Below, in pieces: positions 29,595-38,083 of a stretch of DNA of 64,000 bases. This DNA comes from Vibrio hyugaensis (GTDB lineage Bacteria; Pseudomonadota; Gammaproteobacteria; Enterobacterales; Vibrionaceae): NCBI RefSeq assembly GCF_002906655.1, contig NZ_CP025794.1:1302001-1366000 (forward strand), in the 5' to 3' direction. The position numbers were made by a program, and so were the translations under genes. The notes beneath the pieces were generated by a model, which did no database searches, was not told the origin of the DNA, and worked only from the letters and a program-made list of their open reading frames with translations. Numbering within the stretch: position 1 is the stretch's first letter; the number at the start of each line of letters is the position of its first letter.

Positions 29595-29622
29595 ACATGT
29601 GGCTGACAAATGTAAATTCAAG
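29595..29622 (-). promoter_or_regulatory. sigma-32 heat-shock promoter of htpG
   Basis: On the minus strand CTTGAA (29622-29617) and CCACATGT (29602-29595) are separated by 14 bases, close to the sigma-32 consensus CTTGAA-N13-15-CCCCATNT. It lies about 90 bases before the htpG ATG. Confidence 0.75.
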
Positions 29623-29774
29623 GTCAATATTGCTAAAAACGGTGTTTTTTTAGAAAATTTTAATTATCCTACTTGTCTAAAAGCATCTAAAACGAGCACA
29701 CGCCCTTTTGCGCACGCCCTTTTTTGTGACGCAAATCACCATTATTTCAGAATCATCCATCTAAGAAGAACTAA

Positions 29775-30647
29775 ATGACTAACATCGGCACCAAATTTCT
29801 GCTTGCTCAAAGATTTGTCTTTGACCCAAATAGTAATTCGCTCGCTGACCAACAAAGTGGCAACGAAGTTGTTCGATTAGGAAGCAACGAAAGCCGCATA
29901 CTCCTGTTGTTGGTAGAGAGACCTAACGAAGTATTAACACGTAACGAGTTGCACGAGTTTGTTTGGCGCGAACAAGGCTTCGAGGTGGATGACTCAAGCT
30001 TAACTCAAGCAATTTCGACCCTGCGAAAAATGTTGAAGGATTCAACTAAATCGCCAGAATTCGTAAAAACCGTTCCTAAACGCGGTTATCAACTGATCTG
30101 TTCGGTCGAACGTTTAAGCCCATTGTCTTCTGATTCTCTGCCTGAACTTGATGAACAAGAGAGCGAGAACGAAGCTCCCGTTGTAGATCTCGAGCAATTC
30201 ACAGAATCATCGACAGAGACAATTGCAGAAGCACCTGTTGAACTTGAAGCGTCATTAGAAACACCAAAAACTGAACCTGCACCTAAAGCAAATAACTGGA
30301 TCGCACGTGTGCTGATTGTTGTTGCTTTACTATTGCCTGTTTGTGTATTGCTACTGACTAACCCTGCAGAGTCTCAATTCCGTCAGGTTGGTGAATACCA
30401 TAACGTCCCTGTTATGACACCGATTAATCACCCACAATTGAACGATTGGTTGCCATCAATTGAGCAGTGCATCAAACGTTATGTGGAGCATCACGCGGAA
30501 GAATCTTCACCAGTCGAAGTTATCGCAACTGGCGGTCAGAATAATCAACTGATACTTAACTATATCCATGATAGCGACCATTCATACGAGAATGTGACGC
30601 TACGAATCTTCGCTGGTCGTAATGACCCAACAGACATCTGCAACTAG
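29775..30647 (+). CDS. toxR: Transmembrane transcriptional activator ToxR
   Basis: A 290-residue inner-membrane regulator. Residues about 15-112 form an OmpR-type winged helix (RNELHEFVWREQGFEVDDSS, then VKTVPKRGYQLIC). An acidic, proline-containing tether follows, then one membrane span at about 178-196. The periplasmic domain has two cysteines (IEQCIKRY and TDIC) that form a disulfide in V. cholerae ToxR. It controls outer-membrane porins and bile response in vibrios. It is operonic with toxS 12 bases downstream. Confidence 0.97.
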   Translation: MTNIGTKFLLAQRFVFDPNSNSLADQQSGNEVVRLGSNESRILLLLVERPNEVLTRNELHEFVWREQGFEVDDSSLTQAISTLRKMLKDSTKSPEFVKTVPKRGYQLICSVERLSPLSSDSLPELDEQESENEAPVVDLEQFTESSTETIAEAPVELEASLETPKTEPAPKANNWIARVLIVVALLLPVCVLLLTNPAESQFRQVGEYHNVPVMTPINHPQLNDWLPSIEQCIKRYVEHHAEESSPVEVIATGGQNNQLILNYIHDSDHSYENVTLRIFAGRNDPTDICN

Positions 30648-30659
30648 AAGGAGGCTGAC

Positions 30660-31175
30660 ATGAAGATTAAAATAGCATCTGCGGTTTTAGCCGTCTCGAT
30701 CCTTTTTAGTGGCTGGCTGTACTGGGGCAGTGACCTAAAAGTAGAACAAGTACTGACAGCAAACGAATGGCAATCCACCATGGTCACACTGATCACTGAT
30801 AACTTGCCAGACGACACTGTCGGACCACTACGCAAAGTCAATGTAGAGTCGAACGTGAAGTACTTACCAAACGGTGACTACATTCGTGTAGCCAATATTC
30901 GACTGTTTGCGCAAGACTCAACGGCGGAGTCAACCATCAACATTTCAGAAAAAGGTCGATGGGAAGTGAGCGACAATTACTTGCTCGTATCACCTGCTGA
31001 GTTCAAAGACATCTCGGCTTCTCAATCTAAAGATTTCTCCGAGTCGCAACTTCGCCTCATAACTCAAATCTTTAAGTTAGATGCAGAGCAGAGCCGTCGC
31101 ATTGACGTCGTAAACGAAAAAACGTTGCTACTGACTAGCCTGAACCACGGTTCTACGGTACTGTTTAGAAACTGA
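30660..31175 (+). CDS. toxS: ToxR-stabilising membrane protein ToxS
   Basis: A 171-residue protein with a single N-terminal membrane anchor (residues 5-23) and a periplasmic domain. It binds the periplasmic part of ToxR, protecting it from proteolysis and, in some vibrios, forming a bile-sensing pocket with the partner. RBS AGGAGG is well placed. It is operonic with toxR and followed by a strong hairpin. Confidence 0.95.
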   Translation: MKIKIASAVLAVSILFSGWLYWGSDLKVEQVLTANEWQSTMVTLITDNLPDDTVGPLRKVNVESNVKYLPNGDYIRVANIRLFAQDSTAESTINISEKGRWEVSDNYLLVSPAEFKDISASQSKDFSESQLRLITQIFKLDAEQSRRIDVVNEKTLLLTSLNHGSTVLFRN

Positions 31176-31190
31176 TTTTGATTCGATGAG

Positions 31191-31214
31191 AAGGGGGCAA
31201 GATGCCCCCTTTTA
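31191..31214 (+). terminator. toxS terminator overlapping the next gene start
   Basis: AAGGGGGCA-AGA-TGCCCCCTT forms a 9-bp GC-rich stem followed by TT and ATTTTG. The ATG at 31202 and its G-rich ribosome site lie inside the stem. Confidence 0.8.
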
Positions 31215-31978
31215 TTTTGCACATGGATTGGCTAGATACCCTCACTCTCTTCTTTGGTTCCTTTATCGCAAATACCCTTGCTTCACTCTCTGGTGGTGGT
31301 GCGGGGTTGTTGCAGTTTCCCTTATTGATTTTTCTTGGCTTACCTTTCTCTGCTGCACTGGGAACACATAAAGTTGCGTCGGTCGCGCTTGGTCTAGGCG
31401 CTGCAAGTACGTATCTCAAAGCAGGCACGATAAAACCAAAAATCGCGCTTTACCTTATCTTGGTTGGCAGTATTGGCGTCGTGATTGGCGCAAACCTTAT
31501 TGTGCAAATCCCTGATGGCGTTGCAGAGAAAATGCTTGGTGCCATGATCCTTGCTCTCGGTATCTACTCCCGTTTTAAAAAAGAATTAGGCCAAATCGAA
31601 CTTGCAACACACCGAGACACATCAGGCTGGATCATTGGCGGATTAGGGTTAATGCTGATAGGCATCGTCAATGGCTCTTTGACTGCCGGTTCGGGGCTAC
31701 TTGTGACTTTGTTCCTCGTACGCTGGTTTGGTTACGACTACAAACAAGCCGTTGCTTACACCATGATTTGTGTCGGTTTATTCTGGAACGGTATCGGTGG
31801 AGTTGCTGTCGTGCAAGCAGGCGCTCCAATTCATTGGGCTTGGCTGCCTGTGCTGCTATTGAGTTCATTTTTAGGTGGCAGTTTAGGGGCATGGGCGGCC
31901 ACTCGGTACAGCAATCGCGTTATCAAAATAGCGTTTGAAATCCTCACCTTTGCAGTCGGCATCAAGCTGTTGCTTTAG
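31202..31978 (+). CDS. TauE/SafE (TSUP) family permease
   Basis: A 258-residue inner-membrane protein with about eight helices and the family's glycine-rich repeats (ASLSGGGAGLLQFP and GIVNGSLTAGSGLL). TSUP proteins export or import sulfur-containing or small organic anions; the substrate here is unknown. The ATG at 31202 has a strong AAGGGGG ribosome site but lies in the toxS terminator stem. An alternative ATG at 31223 (MDWLDTLT) has no ribosome site. The gene ends 24 bases before a SelW-like gene, so the two are probably co-transcribed. Confidence 0.85.
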   Translation: MPPFILHMDWLDTLTLFFGSFIANTLASLSGGGAGLLQFPLLIFLGLPFSAALGTHKVASVALGLGAASTYLKAGTIKPKIALYLILVGSIGVVIGANLIVQIPDGVAEKMLGAMILALGIYSRFKKELGQIELATHRDTSGWIIGGLGLMLIGIVNGSLTAGSGLLVTLFLVRWFGYDYKQAVAYTMICVGLFWNGIGGVAVVQAGAPIHWAWLPVLLLSSFLGGSLGAWAATRYSNRVIKIAFEILTFAVGIKLLL

Positions 31979-32001
31979 TGTTTAAAGAAAGGAAATTAGA
32001 G

Positions 32002-32280
32002 ATGGATAAAGCCATCATAGATATTTACTACTGTCGTCAGTGCAATTGGATGTTGCGCTCTACTTGGCTATCGCAAGAGTTGCTGCATACGTTCAGTGAA
32101 GAGATTGAAACCATCAGCTTGCATCCTGATACAGGTGGTCGCTTTGAGATTTTTTGCAACGGTACCCAAATTTGGGAACGTAAGAAAGATGGAGGCTTCC
32201 CTGAAGCCAAAGTGCTAAAACAACGCGTAAGAGACATTATCGATCCAGAACGCGATTTAGGTCATTCAGATACAAAATAG
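32002..32280 (+). CDS. SelW/Rdx-family thioredoxin-like protein
   Basis: A 92-residue protein of the SelT/SelW/SelH (Rdx) family. The redox motif CRQC is at about residues 11-14, in YYCRQCNWMLR, with cysteine in place of selenocysteine. FEIFCNGTQIWERK and the DGGFPEAK segment are family-typical. I chose the ATG at 32002, which has AGGA eight bases upstream. The longer frame begins at a GTG overlapping the upstream stop. The redox partner is unknown. Confidence 0.85.
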   Translation: MDKAIIDIYYCRQCNWMLRSTWLSQELLHTFSEEIETISLHPDTGGRFEIFCNGTQIWERKKDGGFPEAKVLKQRVRDIIDPERDLGHSDTK

Positions 32281-32331
32281 GGAGCCACTGGCTCCCTTGC
32301 TTCTTTATCCAATTAACGATTTATTCGATCA

Positions 32332-32877
32332 TTAAATCGTGGTCTGAGCTAGCACTTCACCTTCTGGAGTTTGTACCGTCAGTGTGTTGCCTTCCATCAA
32401 ACCATAGCTACGTGACAAGCCATTTCTTGGAAACGTCATTGATCCCGGATTAAAAATGATCGCACCTTCTTGCATCTCTGCCACTGGAACATGAGTATGC
32501 CCATGAGCAATGATGTCGCCCTCACGCAATGGCGGGCGTTTTGTGCTGTTGTATAAATGACCATGAGTGAGGAACATACGCTTACCCGACTCCAATAGCA
32601 GCCATGCGTATTCCGTCATCATTGGGAAGTTCAACAGCATTTGGTCAACTTCACTGTCACAATTACCACGAACAGAGATGATCTGCTCACTGTATTGGTT
32701 AAGTAACTCTGCGACTTGTGGCGGGTTGTAACCTTCTGGGATTGGATTTCTTGGCCCGTGGTTTAACGTATCACCCAATAAGATGAGATGGTCAGCACCA
32801 GAGGCCAGATACAGTTCAATCGTTTCTTCTGTTGCCGGCAAAGAGCCGTGCAAGTCTGAGGCAAAAAATAGTTTCAC
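32332..32877 (-). CDS. yfcE: Metallophosphoesterase YfcE
   Basis: A 181-residue calcineurin-type phosphodiesterase. Metal ligands are visible in FASDLHGS, LLGDTLNHGPR, SVRGNCDSEVD, LTHGHLYN and AHGHTHVP. E. coli YfcE (184 residues) hydrolyses model phosphodiesters in a Mn2+-dependent reaction; its natural substrate is unknown. It is convergent with the SelW-like gene, with a weak hairpin (GGGAGCC / GGCTCCC at 32280-32296) between them. Confidence 0.92.
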   Translation of the reverse strand: MKLFFASDLHGSLPATEETIELYLASGADHLILLGDTLNHGPRNPIPEGYNPPQVAELLNQYSEQIISVRGNCDSEVDQMLLNFPMMTEYAWLLLESGKRMFLTHGHLYNSTKRPPLREGDIIAHGHTHVPVAEMQEGAIIFNPGSMTFPRNGLSRSYGLMEGNTLTVQTPEGEVLAQTTI

Positions 32878-32947
32878 GACATCGTCTCCTCAAAATGTAT
32901 GAGGGTATTCTACGTCATTCTTATAGAAGCTCAACCAAAGGACAAAA

Positions 32948-33157
32948 CTAGTGGTTACGAAGCATTTCAACCAGCATTGGCACCAAATAGAACCAAGCAA
33001 AATAGCCAGCGCCCACAAGGACTACAGCCCAAAATATCATCGATAGAAACTTAGATTTGGCTAAGTGGTTTAATGGGTCTGGCTCTCCACACCCTGGACA
33101 GGTATGAGCTCGTTTTGATATTTGTTTCTCACACACAGGGCAAGCTACTAGCGGCAT
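32948..33157 (-). CDS. Small zinc-ribbon membrane protein
   Basis: A 69-residue protein. An N-terminal zinc ribbon (CPVCEKQISKRAHTCPGCG, two CxxC pairs) is followed by a short linker and one membrane helix at about residues 38-62. Such proteins are common and uncharacterised. It lies between yfcE and the CBS/PII operon on the same strand, without evident coupling. Confidence 0.75.
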   Translation of the reverse strand: MPLVACPVCEKQISKRAHTCPGCGEPDPLNHLAKSKFLSMIFWAVVLVGAGYFAWFYLVPMLVEMLRNH

Positions 33158-33318
33158 GACATGACATCCTCAATTATTTCTTTAATTCTCAAAGAATAAG
33201 CCTCAGCTTACGGATATGCAATGGCACAAATAAGCAATTGTTCATTGGTTTGCTAATTGTCGCTGACCTGAGAAACCCCGTAAATCAAACTGTGCTTGAG
33301 CTATCAAGACAAGTGCGA

Positions 33319-33726
33319 TTAAATCTCTTCTTTCGCCATGCCATTAATCACTATGTTGTTGTAACTCACCATGCCGATGACTTCGCCGTTTTCGATCACT
33401 GGCGCACGGCTAATACCAAACCTCTCGAACAGACGCGCGCAATATTTGACGTTCATATTTGGGTCAACCGTTAAAGCAGGCTTGGTCATGATCTCATAAA
33501 TATTGGTGCGTTGTGGAGAACGGTTTTTTGCCAGTACTTTTTTAGCAATATCGTTCATTAAAACAATGCCGTATTCATCATCGCTATCACGCTTGTTTAC
33601 CACCAGCGCTTTGACTTCATTCCTTCTCGCCAACGTAATTCCTTCATGAACCGTGATTAACCCATCCACAATGATATAGGTTGCTGCCATTACATCTCTG
33701 ACTCGAATTAACTCATGATTACTCAT
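33319..33726 (-). CDS. CBS-domain protein
   Basis: A 135-residue protein consisting of a CBS-domain pair. The first repeat spans about residues 8-60 (VRDVMAATYIIVDGLITV) and the second about 74-128 (YEIMTKPALTVDPNMNVKYC, then FGISRAPVIENGEVIGMV). CBS pairs usually bind adenine nucleotides. Its ATG overlaps the stop of the PII-like gene by four bases (ATGA), so the two are translationally coupled. It is last in a four-gene operon with two DUF1538 membrane proteins. A role as an energy sensor for the membrane proteins is inferred. Confidence 0.88.
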   Translation of the reverse strand: MSNHELIRVRDVMAATYIIVDGLITVHEGITLARRNEVKALVVNKRDSDDEYGIVLMNDIAKKVLAKNRSPQRTNIYEIMTKPALTVDPNMNVKYCARLFERFGISRAPVIENGEVIGMVSYNNIVINGMAKEEI

Positions 33727-34073
33727 AATTCGTCCTCTACCACTTTGGTCAGTTTCTCCACTTGGTGCGCGACGCCAACTGCATCCTCGACATCAATTTG
33801 TACGGCAATGCCTTGGCCTGACTCTTGGTCGAACTCCCCGACCTCACTGATTGTCTCTAGTATGTGTCTGGATAAATGCTCTTCAACAACAAACAACAAC
33901 ACGTCTTTTTGCACTTCTAAAGTCAACCCAAAGAAGGTGCGTTTTTGGTTTAAACCTTGCCCTCGTGCGTTGTTAATCACCGTAGCACCCGTTGCCCCTG
34001 CATCACGAGCCGCATCCAGCACTTTGTCGGTCTTGCTATCCTCTACAAAGGCCAGTATTAGTTTAAAGCGCAT
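33723..34073 (-). CDS. PII-like signalling protein
   Basis: A 116-residue protein of the GlnB/PII superfamily. The start [22 protein letters not shown], with GATGATVINNARGQG, matches the PII core (ferredoxin-like strands and the A-loop Gly pattern). The T-loop region KRTFFGLTLEVQ lacks the YxGxE-type uridylylated tyrosine of GlnB, so it is not a standard nitrogen PII. It overlaps the DUF1538 gene before it by 11 bases and the CBS gene after it by 4. A role in gating the adjacent membrane proteins is inferred from this context. Confidence 0.88.
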   Translation of the reverse strand: MRFKLILAFVEDSKTDKVLDAARDAGATGATVINNARGQGLNQKRTFFGLTLEVQKDVLLFVVEEHLSRHILETISEVGEFDQESGQGIAVQIDVEDAVGVAHQVEKLTKVVEDEL

Positions 34074-34854
34074 TCTCTTTTTCCTCCGCAGTCTCTTTGT
34101 TTAACCACTGGGTGATCTGGGCGTAACCCATTACGGAAATCATTGGGAATAGGCTAGCAAAAGCAATTAAGCCAAAGCCATCAATCATGGGGTTTCGCCC
34201 CGGAACTGTCGATGCCAGCCCCAATCCAAGTGCCGTAACCAAAGGCACTGTGACCGTAGACGTCGTCACGCCGCCCGAATCGTACGCCAAAGGAACTATT
34301 AGCTTTGGCGCGTAAAAGGTTTGAATCACCACCACGATGTAACCTGCAATGATGTAATAATGAATCGGATCGCCCACTACGATTCGGTAACTGCCCAACG
34401 CAATGCCAACCGCGACACCTAAAGCAACAGCAACACGTAACCCGTTCACACTGATGCTGCCACCAGACACTTGATTGGCTTTAATGGCGACCGCGATAAG
34501 AGAAGGCTCCGCTATGGTGGTACTAAAACCGATAAAGAAAGCGAAGATGTACACCCAGTAATAATCAACCCAACTCAAGGCTTGGCCGATTGAGACTTTA
34601 AACTCCAGCAAGAAAGCGGGTGCAGTCAATTGAGTCGCCATGGTTTCACCAAGTGGAAACAGCGCCATTTCCAAACCAAGCAAAAATAACGATAACCCTA
34701 AAATAACGTAACCAAAGCCAAGTATTACTTTGGGTAAGTTTGAAACTGGACGACGCAGCACTGCCAACTGAAAGCCAAAGATAATTGTCGCGATAGGAGC
34801 CACATCAGTGATGGTTGAGATAAAAGTATCGATGAAATGCGCAAAGGAAATCAT
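34063..34854 (-). CDS. DUF1538 membrane protein, second copy
   Basis: A 263-residue protein with about seven hydrophobic helices. The segments [35 protein letters not shown] and [17 protein letters not shown] are shared, nearly residue for residue, with the upstream DUF1538 gene. The copies therefore arose by duplication, or represent two halves of one transporter. The C-terminus ends in a charged cytoplasmic tail ([12 protein letters not shown]). Its ATG overlaps the previous stop by four bases. DUF1538 has no established function that I can name. Confidence 0.88.
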   Translation of the reverse strand: MISFAHFIDTFISTITDVAPIATIIFGFQLAVLRRPVSNLPKVILGFGYVILGLSLFLLGLEMALFPLGETMATQLTAPAFLLEFKVSIGQALSWVDYYWVYIFAFFIGFSTTIAEPSLIAVAIKANQVSGGSISVNGLRVAVALGVAVGIALGSYRIVVGDPIHYYIIAGYIVVVIQTFYAPKLIVPLAYDSGGVTTSTVTVPLVTALGLGLASTVPGRNPMIDGFGLIAFASLFPMISVMGYAQITQWLNKETAEEKENAL

Positions 34855-35585
34855 GCCACCACCATCCCATACACCATCACAAACATCATTGGTAGCAAAG
34901 AGGCAAAAGCGATCAAACCAAAGCCATCTATCATGGGATTGCGTCCTTTGATCGCCGACGCGAGCCCAACCCCAAGAGCGGTCACCAAAGGCACTGTGAT
35001 GGTAGAAGTTGTCACACCGCCAGAGTCGTAAGCGACACCAATGATCGACTCAGGTGCAAATCCCGTCAGTATCACAACGCCGATGTAGCCTCCGATGATC
35101 ATGTACTGAATCGGCCAGCCCTTTAGAATTCGCAGCACACCCAAAACAATCGCCACGCCAACCGACAATGCGACAGTTAAACGCAACCCATCCGCATATT
35201 CTTCCATCGACTGTTCGGTATTGGCGATCATGCCGCCTTCAGCAGCGACCTCCGAGGCTTCTTCTGCAACCGCCGTTAAAGCGGGCTCAGCAATGGTCGT
35301 CCCAAAACCTAAACAGAATGCGAATATTAGTAGCCAAAACACGCTGCCTTTGTTAGCAAAAGCTTGCGCCATGTTTTCACCAATCGGGAATAACCCAAGC
35401 TCCAGACCAAAGATAAAGAAGGTCAGGCCGAGAATAACCAGAAGAAGACCAAATAAGATTGAAACAAGGTTCGGAAGTGGCTCTTGGAGCACAACGATCT
35501 GGAAGAAGGTGATAACAATAATGATAGGCAATAGGTCACGAGCACTGCTGAGTAAGGCTCGAAACAGAGCAACAAATGCTTCCAT
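34851..35585 (-). CDS. DUF1538 membrane protein, first copy
   Basis: A 244-residue hydrophobic protein, first gene of the four-gene operon. [35 protein letters not shown] and [17 protein letters not shown] match the second copy. I chose the ATG at 35585, five bases after AGGAGG. The longer reading begins at a GTG inside that ribosome site. A conserved Asp-Ser-Gly-Gly and Thr-Thr-Ser-Thr patch in a membrane helix looks like a substrate or ion site, which is inference. Confidence 0.88.
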   Translation of the reverse strand: MEAFVALFRALLSSARDLLPIIIVITFFQIVVLQEPLPNLVSILFGLLLVILGLTFFIFGLELGLFPIGENMAQAFANKGSVFWLLIFAFCLGFGTTIAEPALTAVAEEASEVAAEGGMIANTEQSMEEYADGLRLTVALSVGVAIVLGVLRILKGWPIQYMIIGGYIGVVILTGFAPESIIGVAYDSGGVTTSTITVPLVTALGVGLASAIKGRNPMIDGFGLIAFASLLPMMFVMVYGMVVA

Positions 35586-35843
35586 ACACACCTCCTACCC
35601 TAGTGTCATCTTCCTTTAAAATCAGCATGACACAGTTTCTCGTGACTAAGTGTGAGCGGCACTCGATGATTGATAACATTTTGTTACATTTGTTCGAATT
35701 GTGAGCTTTACATCGCTTCACAACAAAACGCTTCTAACTTTTTAAGAGCTAACGATAAAATCGACATTGCAAATCATTGAAATGATCATGCTAGGCGGTT
35801 AACGACTATAATGTCTGAATAGTTTTACAATCAAAGGGATAAC

Positions 35844-36761
35844 ATGAAGATATTACTGACCGGTGGTACGGGCTTTATTGGCTCTGAGTTACTTAAACTG
35901 CTTACCACGCATCAAGTCATGCTGCTTACTCGCAATCCAGAACAAGCGAAACAACGCCTACAGCATGCTGACGTCGGTAATATTGAATACCTAGACTCTT
36001 TTGATTCGATTGAAGATCTCAATGACGTCGATGCGGTGATTAACCTTGCAGGCGAGCCGATTGCAGATAAACGCTGGAGCAAAGAGCAGAAAGAGGTCAT
36101 TTGCAACAGTCGGTGGAAAGTGACCGAACGGATCGTTGAATTGATTCACGCCAGTACCGAGCCACCAGCGGTATTTATTAGCGGCTCTGCGGTTGGCTAT
36201 TACGGCGATCAACAAGACCACCCGTTTGATGAGTGCTTACACGTGAACAGCGACGCTTTCGCTCACTCTGTGTGCGCTCGTTGGGAGCAAATTGCCAAGC
36301 GTGCAGAATCTGACCAAACACGAGTGTGTTTAATTCGTACTGGTGTTGTCCTCGGTCAAAATGGAGGTGCATTGGCAAAAATGCTGATGCCCTACAAATT
36401 AGGCGTAGGTGGGCCGATGGGAAGCGGTAAACAGTACATGCCTTGGATTCATATTCTGGATATGGTTCGCGCTATCATGTACCTACTTGAAACCCCACAT
36501 GCTCATGGTGAGTTCAACTTGTGTGCACCCCACCCTGTCAGCAACCGAATCTTTAGCGGCACACTGGCGAAAACCCTCAAGCGGCCGCATATCCTGTTCA
36601 CACCTAAATGGGTGATGAACATGGCGATGGGAGAGTCATCGTGCTTACTGTTCGATAGCATTCGCGCTAAGCCTAAGAAACTTACCGAGCTTGGTTTCAA
36701 GTTCAGCTACTCAAGAGTTGAACCCGCACTCAAGAACTTGCTTCAAGACAGAAGTTGTTGA
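35844..36761 (+). CDS. yfcH: Epimerase-family NAD(P)-binding protein (YfcH / TIGR01777)
   Basis: A 305-residue extended-SDR-like protein. The Rossmann motif LTGGTGFIGSELLKLL is at the N-terminus. NLAGEPIADKRW, the SGSAVGYYGDQ segment and the C-terminal DUF1731 region (LGFKFSYSRVEPALKNLL) are family hallmarks. The reaction is unknown; the human relative is SDR39U1. It is divergent from the DUF1538 operon and followed 39 bases later by a YbbO homologue. Confidence 0.9.
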   Translation: MKILLTGGTGFIGSELLKLLTTHQVMLLTRNPEQAKQRLQHADVGNIEYLDSFDSIEDLNDVDAVINLAGEPIADKRWSKEQKEVICNSRWKVTERIVELIHASTEPPAVFISGSAVGYYGDQQDHPFDECLHVNSDAFAHSVCARWEQIAKRAESDQTRVCLIRTGVVLGQNGGALAKMLMPYKLGVGGPMGSGKQYMPWIHILDMVRAIMYLLETPHAHGEFNLCAPHPVSNRIFSGTLAKTLKRPHILFTPKWVMNMAMGESSCLLFDSIRAKPKKLTELGFKFSYSRVEPALKNLLQDRSC

Positions 36762-36800
36762 ATCATAAGGCTCACTACCTCCTTTTGTGAGCCCCTTACT

Positions 36801-37628
36801 ATGAAAAAGTCAGTTTTAATCACCGGATGCTCTACAGGCATCGGTTACGTGTGTGCCCATGCTTTACAAAAAGAGGGCTTTCACGTTATTGCCTCGTGTC
36901 GCAACGAGCAAGACGTTCAACGCTTAACCAGTGAAGGCTTAACCTGCATTCAGTTAGATCTTAATGATCCTCAAAGTATTTCTGCTGGAGTTTCAACAGC
37001 TCTGGAACTGGCCGAAGGGACACTCTATGCCGTGTTTAATAATGGCGCTTACGGACAACCTGGCGCATTAGAAGATCTACCGACAGAAGCACTTCAAGCG
37101 CAGTTTCAAACCAATTTTTTTGGCTGGCACCAACTGGTAAGAGAAGTATTGCCGCACATGCGCAAACAAGGTGAAGGGCGCATCATCCAAAACAGCTCTG
37201 TACTCGGCTTTGCCGCCATGAAGTATCGTGGCGCCTATAACGCCTCTAAGTTCGCACTCGAAGGCTGGACAGACACCCTACGTTTAGAATTGATGGACAC
37301 CAACATCAAGGTAGCATTGATCGAACCAGGCCCGATAGAGACCCAGTTTAGACAGAATGCCTTAAAGGCGTTTGAGCAATGGATTGATGTAGAAAACAGC
37401 GCCCACAGAGCAGCTTACGAAGGACAAAAGCAGCGTTTGGATAACGACAAGTCGAACAATAAGTTTGTGCTTCCTGCTGAATCTTGTATTGAGCCCGTTC
37501 TTCACGCACTCACTAGTGATAAACCAAAAATTCGCTACCGAATCACGACGCCAACCAAAGTCTTTGCCGTTTTAAAGCGCCTATTGCCAACTCCTCTTCT
37601 TGATAAAATTTTGCGACGAGCAGCATAA
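36801..37628 (+). CDS. ybbO: Short-chain dehydrogenase YbbO
   Basis: A 275-residue classical SDR. The cofactor motif is TGCSTGIG (residues 8-15), the NNGAYG motif follows, and the catalytic tyrosine and lysine are in YNASKFALEGW. The C-terminal segment FAVLKRLLPTPLLDKIL closely resembles E. coli YbbO, an NADP-dependent aldehyde reductase. A GGCTCAC / GTGAGCC hairpin (36769-36793) ends eight bases before the ATG and may mask the ribosome site. In E. coli ybbO also neighbours cnoX, which supports the name. Confidence 0.88.
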   Translation: MKKSVLITGCSTGIGYVCAHALQKEGFHVIASCRNEQDVQRLTSEGLTCIQLDLNDPQSISAGVSTALELAEGTLYAVFNNGAYGQPGALEDLPTEALQAQFQTNFFGWHQLVREVLPHMRKQGEGRIIQNSSVLGFAAMKYRGAYNASKFALEGWTDTLRLELMDTNIKVALIEPGPIETQFRQNALKAFEQWIDVENSAHRAAYEGQKQRLDNDKSNNKFVLPAESCIEPVLHALTSDKPKIRYRITTPTKVFAVLKRLLPTPLLDKILRRAA

Positions 37629-37702
37629 AAATTTTTTATCACGATGTAATTTTACCGTAACAATGTGATGTCATTATGAGCATGTAGGTTAAGAAAGCCT
37701 CA

Positions 37703-37885
37703 ATGTTCGAATCAATTTCTAGGTTAGTATCTTCATCCATCGAGCCTGAACCCGATGTGGATACTCACTTTAGATTTGGTATCGCCACCCTTTCTGTTTT
37801 GTATTTTCGCGAGACAATAATGACATTAAATCAGCTTAACTGGCTTAGTGTGGGTGTAGTGTTGACCATGTTCATCCTATTTTGA
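37703..37885 (+). CDS. Small hypothetical protein (possible remnant)
   Basis: A 60-residue frame not recognised. The first 37 residues (MFESISRLVSSSIEPEPD, then HFRFGIATLSVLY) look like the start of a longer soluble protein. The last 21 (MTLNQLNWLSVGVVLTMFILF) look like a membrane helix and could start independently at an internal ATG. The ribosome site is weak (AAGAAAG). A strong terminator lies 97 bases downstream. It may be a truncated gene, a real small protein, or noise. Confidence 0.35.
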   Translation: MFESISRLVSSSIEPEPDVDTHFRFGIATLSVLYFRETIMTLNQLNWLSVGVVLTMFILF

Positions 37886-37981
37886 TACCACACTCAGCAC
37901 ACCACTATAACGTCTAACAAGACTCCCTAAACCGTGCTGGACAAGCCAAATTTAATAGCACTTTCGCTTGCTATCAGGAAT

Positions 37982-38003
37982 ACGCTGCTTCGGCAGCGTT
38001 TTT
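37982..38003 (+). terminator. Terminator between ybbO and cnoX
   Basis: ACGCTGC-TTCG-GCAGCGT forms a 7-bp stem with a UUCG tetraloop followed by TTTT. It separates the ybbO transcript from cnoX, whose promoter must therefore be downstream or partly read through. Confidence 0.8.
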
Positions 38004-38083
38004 CCTTTCTACCGCTTGAATTTCCCAAATATCAACTCCATATCTACAATCAACGACAAGAAACAAAAAGCAAGGATACTCTG

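Noticed and set aside
37934..38083. The 50-codon N-terminal extension of cnoX
   Set aside because: The extension runs through a clear terminator hairpin, has no counterpart in the family, and a better ribosome site precedes the ATG at 38084.
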